Position numbers and translations under genes: made by a program. Below are positions 58,949-64,000 of a stretch of 64,000 nucleotides of DNA, one piece after another (within the stretch, counting starts at the first letter, position 1; the number at the start of each line of letters is the position of its first letter). This stretch comes from Frigoribacterium sp. Leaf8. GTDB lineage: Bacteria; Actinomycetota; Actinomycetes; Actinomycetales; Microbacteriaceae. The notes under the pieces were generated by a model. It searched no databases. It saw only the letters and a list, made by a program, of their open reading frames with translations, and was not told the DNA's origin. The stretch lies in NCBI RefSeq assembly GCF_001421165.1, contig NZ_LMKB01000001.1, positions 291,170-355,169 on the forward strand. The letters are read 5' to 3'.

Positions 58949-59248
58949 GTGGCGCAGTACATGGACATCGATCTGGAGGCGCTGGCCACGTTGGCGCGCG
59001 ACCTCCAGACCCTGCACACCGACCTGTCGTCGGGCAGCGCCGGCGCCTCCGGTGACGGCGTCGGCTCGCCACGCCTGCAACAGGCCGTCACGGCGTTCGC
59101 CGACGACTGGGCGATCGCGCGCGGGCGGATGCTCGAGTCGATCGCGGCGGTCGGCGCCATGGCCGAGGGCGCGGCGAAGACCTTCACGCAGGCCGAGGAC
59201 GAGCTGGCTGCGGCGCTGACCCCGACCGACACGGCGGGTGCGGCATGA
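58949..59248 (+). CDS. WXG100-like type VII secretion substrate
   Basis: 99 residues from GTG 58949 (GAGGGG 8 nt upstream). Two amphipathic helices joined by a central turn where Trp52 sits in DDWAIARG, a relaxed form of the W-x-G motif. The start DIDLEALATLARDLQTLHTD and the end AAKTFTQAEDELAAAL fit ESAT-6-like proteins, which dimerise and are exported by the Esx machine. It overlaps the next gene by ATGA and opens the plus-strand cassette. No Ecc machinery genes are in the window. Confidence 0.72.
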   Translation: MAQYMDIDLEALATLARDLQTLHTDLSSGSAGASGDGVGSPRLQQAVTAFADDWAIARGRMLESIAAVGAMAEGAAKTFTQAEDELAAALTPTDTAGAA

Positions 59249-60498
59249 GCCGCCCGTGGGACTGGAGCCCGCTCGACCTGGCGTCCGACCCCGTGCCCGG
59301 TGATCCGACCGAGATCCGGTCGTCGGCCACCTCGGCGCGGGCCACGGGCACCTCGATCGAGACCCAGTCGAGGCGGCTGCGTCGATTGGCGAAGGCCGAG
59401 GGGTGGGACTCCGAGTCGGGCCGCACCTTCACGACGTCGGCGGAACCGCTCGCCGACGCGATCGACAAGGCGAAGCAGCGCTACCTCGACCTCGCCACGG
59501 CGCTGGACACCTACGCGGACGGCCTCGAAGAGCTCCAGCGCCAGGCGGACGCCGCGCGCCTCGACGCCGACGAGGCGAAGGAGGCGCGGCGCACGGCCGA
59601 CAAGTACGTCGTCCCCGGCGAGACCGACCCGTTCGAGATCGACCGGCAAGAGGCCGCCCGGACGCGGGCCGTCGACCTCGCCGACACCGACCTCGCCGAC
59701 GCGAAGGCGGTCATCACCCGCCTGGTCGGCACCGGGGGCGACACGGACGGCGAGTACGGCGCCCTCAACGACCAAGCGATCGCGGCCATCCGCCTGGCGG
59801 GTGACGACGAGCTGCGCGACACGTGGTGGGACGGGGTGAAGCAGGTGGTGCACGACGCCCGCGGGGTGCTGGGGGCGATCAAGGACCTGCTGAACGCGCT
59901 CGGGCCGGTGCTGGCCGTCTTGAGCTTCGTACCGATAATCGGCCCCTTCGCTCTGGGCATCGGAATAGCGGCTGCCGTGCTCCTCCTCGTCATCACCCTT
60001 GCTCAGGCCAGTGCGGGCGACGCAACCCCTGCGGACATCGGGACCGAACTCCTCGGCGTCGGCCTCTCGATCGTCGGCTTGGGGGCTGCCAAGGGAGCAC
60101 TGGTGGCCACATCGGGGATGCGACGATCGATCATCGACTCGGTCAGCGCTCGCGCACTTGCCGGGGTTCCCACCAAGGCCGCAAAACAGGCCCGGCTCGC
60201 GGAGCGGCAAGCCGTTGCCGAGCGACTCGACGCGGTGGCGAGGAACCCCCTCGTCACCAGCCTCGACAATCTGCTCCTGGGTGGGGCCGCCGAGATGTTC
60301 GCGATGCGCCGCCTGGCCGCGGGTGGGCCGAAGGCACGCGAACTGTTTGCTCCCGGCGTCGTTTCAGCCCTCACGAACGGTTTGCTGGGTGCAGGTCAAA
60401 ACGTCAAGTCGCTGGTGTCGGCCGGGCAGGACGCAGCCGACATCGCGGCGGGCACCTACTGGACCGAGAAGACGAAAATCCATGTGGGGTCGCTGTGA
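59245..60498 (+). CDS. Putative type VII-secreted effector with swapped C-terminal half
   Basis: 417 residues. Residues 1-110 resemble the N-terminal domain of putative T7SS-secreted proteins: WDWSPLDLASDPVPGDPTEI, Trp54, then a long helical pair with YLDLATALDTYADGLEELQR. A hydrophobic segment spans about 218-256. The C-terminal 160 residues have no toxin motif I recognise and end KTKIHVGSL. Codon use breaks at codon 229 (59929): none of the 36 codons before it ends in A/T, against 11 of the 36 after. This fits replacement of the C-terminal module. Coupled at both ends (ATGA, GTGA). Confidence 0.7.
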   Translation: MSRPWDWSPLDLASDPVPGDPTEIRSSATSARATGTSIETQSRRLRRLAKAEGWDSESGRTFTTSAEPLADAIDKAKQRYLDLATALDTYADGLEELQRQADAARLDADEAKEARRTADKYVVPGETDPFEIDRQEAARTRAVDLADTDLADAKAVITRLVGTGGDTDGEYGALNDQAIAAIRLAGDDELRDTWWDGVKQVVHDARGVLGAIKDLLNALGPVLAVLSFVPIIGPFALGIGIAAAVLLLVITLAQASAGDATPADIGTELLGVGLSIVGLGAAKGALVATSGMRRSIIDSVSARALAGVPTKAAKQARLAERQAVAERLDAVARNPLVTSLDNLLLGGAAEMFAMRRLAAGGPKARELFAPGVVSALTNGLLGAGQNVKSLVSAGQDAADIAAGTYWTEKTKIHVGSL

Positions 60499-61217
60499 CG
60501 TCCGCGGGGTATGCCTTCACGTTTCCGCACGGGTGGGGTCGCCTGAACCTCGCAATCGATCTCGACAGCGAGATCGAGCGATTCCTCGACGGGGTGACAT
60601 CGCTGAGTCGCCAACGAGACGCGCGAAACACGGTTCTGGCCCGTCGGCGTGCAAAGAACACCTATCTGGCGATTTGTTCGCAGGCAAAGCAGGACGGCGT
60701 CCTCGACCTCTTCGTCTTCTCGTCGACCGCCGGGCCATCGATGGGCCCCATGTGCTTGTCCGTCGTGCCCGTGGTGACAAACGAAGCTCGCTCAGGCGTC
60801 TCGCTGAATGTCGAGGTCGCTCGTTCCCTCGCCGGGCCAACGAGCCTGGTCAGCACCATGAGCACCAGCCAGGGCGACGTCGCACGAGTCCTGGATCGAT
60901 GGACGGAAAGCGCCGCACAGTGGGCCAGGACGGCTGAACTCGCGCTTGCACGCCGGGGAATCGCCAGCACGACAGACCTTTCATCCGAGCAACGCCAAGC
61001 GCTCGAGGAGCCCCTCGAAACGGCACGAGTTCATTACATCGTTGACGTTCCCGAGCGGCGTGACTGTGTCCTCCTCATGACCTTCATCGCGACGGGTGGA
61101 GTCTTTCTCTCGCCGCAACTCGCCCACGCCGATGACATCGTGCGTGCTTTCCGCTGGACAATGCCGGCCAGAACCCGACCTTCGTCGACCTCAGCTGAAA
61201 GTAAGGCCGGCTCGTGA
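60495..61217 (+). CDS. Unknown soluble protein A1 of the type VII cassette (possible immunity)
   Basis: 240 residues from GTG 60495, overlapping the effector stop (GTGA). Starts VTSAGYAFTFPHGWGRLNLA; no membrane helix or signal. Mixed alpha/beta with LDLFVFSSTAGPSMGPMCLS in the middle and VHYIVDVPERRDCVLLMTFI then ADDIVRAFRW near the end, a pattern shared loosely with the gene at 61819. Many A/T-ending codons mark it as part of the transferred segment. Position directly after an effector suggests an immunity protein or chaperone (inference). Confidence 0.55.
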   Translation: MTSAGYAFTFPHGWGRLNLAIDLDSEIERFLDGVTSLSRQRDARNTVLARRRAKNTYLAICSQAKQDGVLDLFVFSSTAGPSMGPMCLSVVPVVTNEARSGVSLNVEVARSLAGPTSLVSTMSTSQGDVARVLDRWTESAAQWARTAELALARRGIASTTDLSSEQRQALEEPLETARVHYIVDVPERRDCVLLMTFIATGGVFLSPQLAHADDIVRAFRWTMPARTRPSSTSAESKAGS

Positions 61218-61822
61218 GCCGGGCGATGTCGACGCCATTCGTCCTACGGCCACGATGGCGCCACTACGCACGAAACGCCGTCATCTCGGGCGGGTCGACG
61301 AGCCTCATCCCGTTCACCGTCCGGGACTCGGCGGTGGGCTGGGCTCTTGCCGCAGTCGTCCTGGTGTTCGTTCTCGGCGGCATCTGCCTCTACATGGTGA
61401 CCACCCGCGTCGTCTTGCACGACGACGGGTTGAGCTACTCGCGCTTCTTCTTGACTCGACATGTCCCCAGGACTCGTCCGACGGCCGGAATCTTCGCCAC
61501 TGTGGATGGTCCTCGACCCGTTCTTCGTCTCATCCTGGGACGGGGCAAGCAGCCAATCGTGCGGCTGACGGGTGCCTACTGGGCCACCCCTGACCTGGAA
61601 CGGATCGCGCGCCACTTTCCCCTCAGGTACTCCAACGGCAATGGCCTGCTGAGCCCAGCAGAAGCAGACGCCCTCGCACCAGGCATGCTGTCGCCCCCAC
61701 AACGACACCCTTGGGCGACCCTCGTCATCGCCGTTTCCCTGACCATGATCGCCGCGGTCCTTCTTGGCATCATCATCTGGTCGCTCTGGGCTCCCCCTGT
61801 CGTCGCGGCGGCGAGTGCATGA
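61214..61822 (+). CDS. PH-like membrane protein B1 of the type VII cassette
   Basis: 202 residues from GTG 61214 (GTGA overlap). Layout: RPRWRHYARN start, a hydrophobic pair at about 35-65, a soluble beta-rich domain (VVLHDDGLSYSRFFLTRHVPR, YWATPDLERIARHFPL), then a final helix at about 172-195. The architecture matches the last gene of the cassette (62382), including the AEADALAPGMLSP segment against PADQVFSGRKAAA there. Function unknown. Confidence 0.55.
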   Translation: MSRAMSTPFVLRPRWRHYARNAVISGGSTSLIPFTVRDSAVGWALAAVVLVFVLGGICLYMVTTRVVLHDDGLSYSRFFLTRHVPRTRPTAGIFATVDGPRPVLRLILGRGKQPIVRLTGAYWATPDLERIARHFPLRYSNGNGLLSPAEADALAPGMLSPPQRHPWATLVIAVSLTMIAAVLLGIIIWSLWAPPVVAAASA

Positions 61823-62385
61823 GACCCGACCGAGACCTGGAATTGACCATCCATCACTCATCCTTCTGGCGACCACTCTTCGGCGTGGCAGGCCAGGGGC
61901 CTCCCGATGACTCGCATCCGCTTGCCGGACTGCGGACGACCTTGGAGGAACAAGGCGCGATAGCCGCGTTCGTGGCCTCCGGGCGTCAGGACTCGGGCCC
62001 GGTCGCCTGGGCCGCCCTCTACGTCGCCGAAGACGACCATCCGATAAGAGAAGGCCTGCTGAGGGAGTCCCTCATCGCGAGCTCGACATGCCTGGCGCCA
62101 CCATCCGTCGCAACCCTCGGAACGCACCTCGGAAGCGCCCACCGAATCCAGGCCATCCGCCTTGTGCCTCTGCAGGGACTCTCGCGCCCCGCCGCCACGG
62201 GCCAGGTGACCTGGACGTGGTTGCAGGAGGGCACGTCGACCCGCGTCATCTTGATCGCGGAAGCTCCCTTTCCCCACCCATTCTCCGAGGTCGTCCGCCT
62301 CATGGACGAGCTCGCGGAAGGTCTTTCGTGGCATCTCACGAACGACCCTCCGTCAGACACCACCCCAGAGGAAGAAGAACCATGA
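61819..62385 (+). CDS. Unknown soluble protein A2 of the type VII cassette
   Basis: 188 residues from ATG 61819 (ATGA overlap). No membrane segment. IAAFVASGRQDSGPVAWAAL and TSTRVILIAEAPFPHPFSEV followed by DELAEGLSW parallel the order of segments in the 60495 product, so the two may be distant paralogues. The C-terminus is acidic (TTPEEEEP). Codon use is still atypical: 11 of the last 32 codons end in A/T. Confidence 0.5.
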   Translation: MRPDRDLELTIHHSSFWRPLFGVAGQGPPDDSHPLAGLRTTLEEQGAIAAFVASGRQDSGPVAWAALYVAEDDHPIREGLLRESLIASSTCLAPPSVATLGTHLGSAHRIQAIRLVPLQGLSRPAATGQVTWTWLQEGTSTRVILIAEAPFPHPFSEVVRLMDELAEGLSWHLTNDPPSDTTPEEEEP

Positions 62386-62972
62386 CCAGCAGCCCCCTCC
62401 CGCCCGCCATCACCTACCGACCGACGTGGCCGCACTTCTGGGCGAAGGCCAAGGGCCGGGTGTTCCTCGTCCCCCTCGCCTTCCTCGTGTGCATCAACCG
62501 GATGGGCGTCTCCGCCCTGCCCTACCTCGTGGCGGGGGTGGTCGTGATGGCCGTGGGCCTGGGGATCTACCTTCGGACGACGACCCTCTCGGTCTCGGGC
62601 ACGGCGGTCACCCGTCGGCGGTGGGGACGCACGACGACCGTCGCCCTGGACGGCGACCACCAGGGCATCCTCTGCATGCTCAACCAGGGCGTGCAGACGC
62701 TCGGATACCTCGCCGTCCGGGACGGCAAGGGCCGCCGACTCGTCCTCACCGAGGCCAACTGGCCCGGAGGACAACTGCTCGAGATCGCCCAGCACGCACG
62801 ACTCACGATCATGCCGGCCGATCAGGTCTTCTCGGGCAGGAAGGCCGCCGCCATCGTGCCCGGGATCGTCCCGCTGACGACCCGACGTCCGGTGCTCTGC
62901 GCCCTCGTGGCGCTCGCAGGCCTGATCGCCGTCGTCGTGCCGATCGCCATGGTGACGGCCGGCGCGGCCTGA
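62382..62972 (+). CDS. PH-like membrane protein B2 of the type VII cassette (host-like codon use)
   Basis: 196 residues from ATG 62382 (ATGA overlap). RPTWPHFWAKAKG start, two helices at about 27-64, a beta-rich soluble part (LSVSGTAVTRRRWGRTTTVA) and a C-terminal helix at about 170-192. Paralogous in layout to 61214. Only 1 of the first 36 codons ends in A/T, so the atypical segment ends at the junction with the previous gene. Confidence 0.55.
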   Translation: MTSSPLPPAITYRPTWPHFWAKAKGRVFLVPLAFLVCINRMGVSALPYLVAGVVVMAVGLGIYLRTTTLSVSGTAVTRRRWGRTTTVALDGDHQGILCMLNQGVQTLGYLAVRDGKGRRLVLTEANWPGGQLLEIAQHARLTIMPADQVFSGRKAAAIVPGIVPLTTRRPVLCALVALAGLIAVVVPIAMVTAGAA

Positions 62973-63111
62973 TCGCTCCGGGAGGACACCGCCGTCTGGA
63001 CGAGACACCGCGGCATGCGGCGGCGTCACGTCCACTCGACGGTGCGGCGGGCTGACAAGCGGGCGCGCGGCGCGTCACGTGCACGAAACAGGGGGCTGGC
63101 AGGATGTGCCG

Positions 63112-63975
63112 GTGACCCACGAACCCCTCGACGAGTCGCGCCCCGGCACCACCCCCGCCGCCCGCGCCGACGACGTCACCCGCACCTCCTCCCCCACCCC
63201 GACCGCGAGCATGTCCCGCGCCGCGAGCTCCGAGCGGAACGCCGTCGGCAGCGACGACGGGCCCACCCCCGAGTCCTCCCCCGCGGGCCTGCCGGACGCC
63301 GCGACCCCGGACGCCGCAGCCCCCGCCCGGCACGGCATCGACGACCCCGCCCTGACCGGCTCGGTCGAGACCGTCGACGTCAACAAACACACGCTCGCCG
63401 AGAACGTGATGGGCGTCGTGACCGGTGTCTTCCTCGCCTCGTTCGGGCTCTTCCTGCTCAAGACCAGCGGGGCCGTGTCGGGCGGCACGGCCGGTCTCGC
63501 CCTGCTGACGAGCTACGCCACGGGCTGGACCTTCGGCGTGCTGTTCGTCCTCGTCAACGTGCCGTTCTTCGCGCTCGCCGTGTGGAAGAAGGGCTGGCCC
63601 TTCACCCTGCGGACGATCCTGACCGTCGTCATGCTGTCCGCCTTCTCGTACCTGCACCCGCTGATGTTCGACATCGACGGGATCGACCCGATCTACGGAA
63701 CCCTCGCCGGCAACCTGCTCGTCGGCGTCGGCCTGCTCATCCTGTTCCGGCACGGGGCCAGCCTCGGCGGGATCAACATCCTCGCCCTGGTACTGCAGGA
63801 ACGCGCCGGGCTGCGCGCCGGCTACGTCCAGATGGGCTTCGACGTGGTCATCGTGCTGACCTCGTTGACCGTCGTCTCGCCGTGGATCGTGCTGCTCTCG
63901 GCCCTCGGCGCCGTCGTGTTGAACCTCGTGCTCGCGATGAACCACAAGGCCGGCCGGTACGTCGGACACACGTGA
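63112..63975 (+). CDS. YitT family membrane protein
   Basis: 287 residues from GTG 63112, which has AGGA 7 nt upstream; another GTG 11 codons earlier lacks a site. A disordered Ala/Pro/Ser/Thr-rich start of about 85 residues precedes five or six membrane helices with TSGAVSGGTAGLALLTSYAT and LFRHGASLGGINILALVLQE, the Gly-rich pair typical of YitT/DUF161 proteins. The C-terminal DUF2179 seen in many YitT proteins is absent. Transport substrate unknown. 139 nt separate it from the type VII cassette; I see no clear promoter there. Confidence 0.85.
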   Translation: MTHEPLDESRPGTTPAARADDVTRTSSPTPTASMSRAASSERNAVGSDDGPTPESSPAGLPDAATPDAAAPARHGIDDPALTGSVETVDVNKHTLAENVMGVVTGVFLASFGLFLLKTSGAVSGGTAGLALLTSYATGWTFGVLFVLVNVPFFALAVWKKGWPFTLRTILTVVMLSAFSYLHPLMFDIDGIDPIYGTLAGNLLVGVGLLILFRHGASLGGINILALVLQERAGLRAGYVQMGFDVVIVLTSLTVVSPWIVLLSALGAVVLNLVLAMNHKAGRYVGHT

Positions 63976-64000
63976 TCACACCTTTCTGCCAGACTTCCGT

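Noticed and set aside
59823-60494. Long N-terminal extension of the 60495 gene overlapping the effector gene
   Set aside because: The extension is an out-of-phase reading of the effector coding region; the GTGA overlap at 60495 is the natural start.
58949-62972. A complete type VII secretion system
   Set aside because: No EccC ATPase, EccB, EccD, EccE or mycosin gene is present; only substrate-like and accessory genes are.

Overview
The window is chromosomal DNA of a high-GC actinobacterium, most likely a flagellated member of the Microbacteriaceae (Curtobacterium/Frigoribacterium-like; the genus cannot be fixed from the sequence alone). Reasons: the S10-spc-alpha ribosomal order with secY-adk-map-infA, near-universal G/C in third codon positions, frequent GTG/TTG starts, an MT0933-type small protein, an actinobacterial DarT-like protein and WXG100-type secretion genes.

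Layout. (1) 1-15506, minus strand: the ribosomal super-operon read from rpsJ (S10) down to rpsK (S11), with secY, adk, map and infA embedded; one plus-strand LytR-CpsA-Psr cell-wall gene sits between map and infA. rpsN (S14) is missing from its usual place between rplE and rpsH. (2) 15507-18138: the structured S10 leader and promoter, a solitary DarT-like ADP-ribosyltransferase, a type IB topoisomerase and an MT0933-like small protein. (3) 18264-22630, minus strand: the str operon rpsL-rpsG-fusA-tuf with its promoter and leader. (4) 22841-36592, minus strand: a membrane protein, then a full type IV pilus locus pilB-pilT-pilC-pilA-three large minor pilin/PilX proteins-pilD-pilM-pilN-pilO. (5) 36758-46738: a tandem GNAT protein, rpoC and rpoB (minus) and a divergent spermidine-synthase-like gene. 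(6) 47032-58719, minus strand: a flagellar export, switch and motor locus flbD-motA-motB, fliM-fliN-fliO-fliP-fliQ-fliR-flhB-flhA-flhF-like-csrA, driven by two near-identical FliA/WhiG-type promoters. (7) 58949-62972, plus strand: a six-gene type VII secretion-associated cassette (WXG-like protein, secreted-effector-like protein, then two pairs of a soluble protein plus a PH-like membrane protein). (8) 63112-63975: a YitT-family membrane protein.

How they work together: regions 1, 3 and 5 supply the core of translation, transcription, Sec export and nucleotide balance. Regions 4 and 6 are two complete surface machines, pilus (twitching, adhesion or DNA uptake) and flagellum. Region 7 looks like a contact- or secretion-type effector module whose effector C-terminus and three following genes differ sharply in codon use from their flanks, as expected for a swapped polymorphic-toxin cartridge.

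Most notable signals: the compositional break inside the type VII effector gene at about 59929; the two TAACGCCC-N11-GCCGATAG flagellar promoters; a 9-mer (GGAGGCGCG/CGCGCCTCC) seen at 31 sites, often as the arms of terminator hairpins and in tolerant protein linkers, resembling a DNA-uptake-type word near a pilus locus; a FlhF-like protein with a destroyed GTP-binding loop; and a DarT-like toxin without a visible DarG partner.
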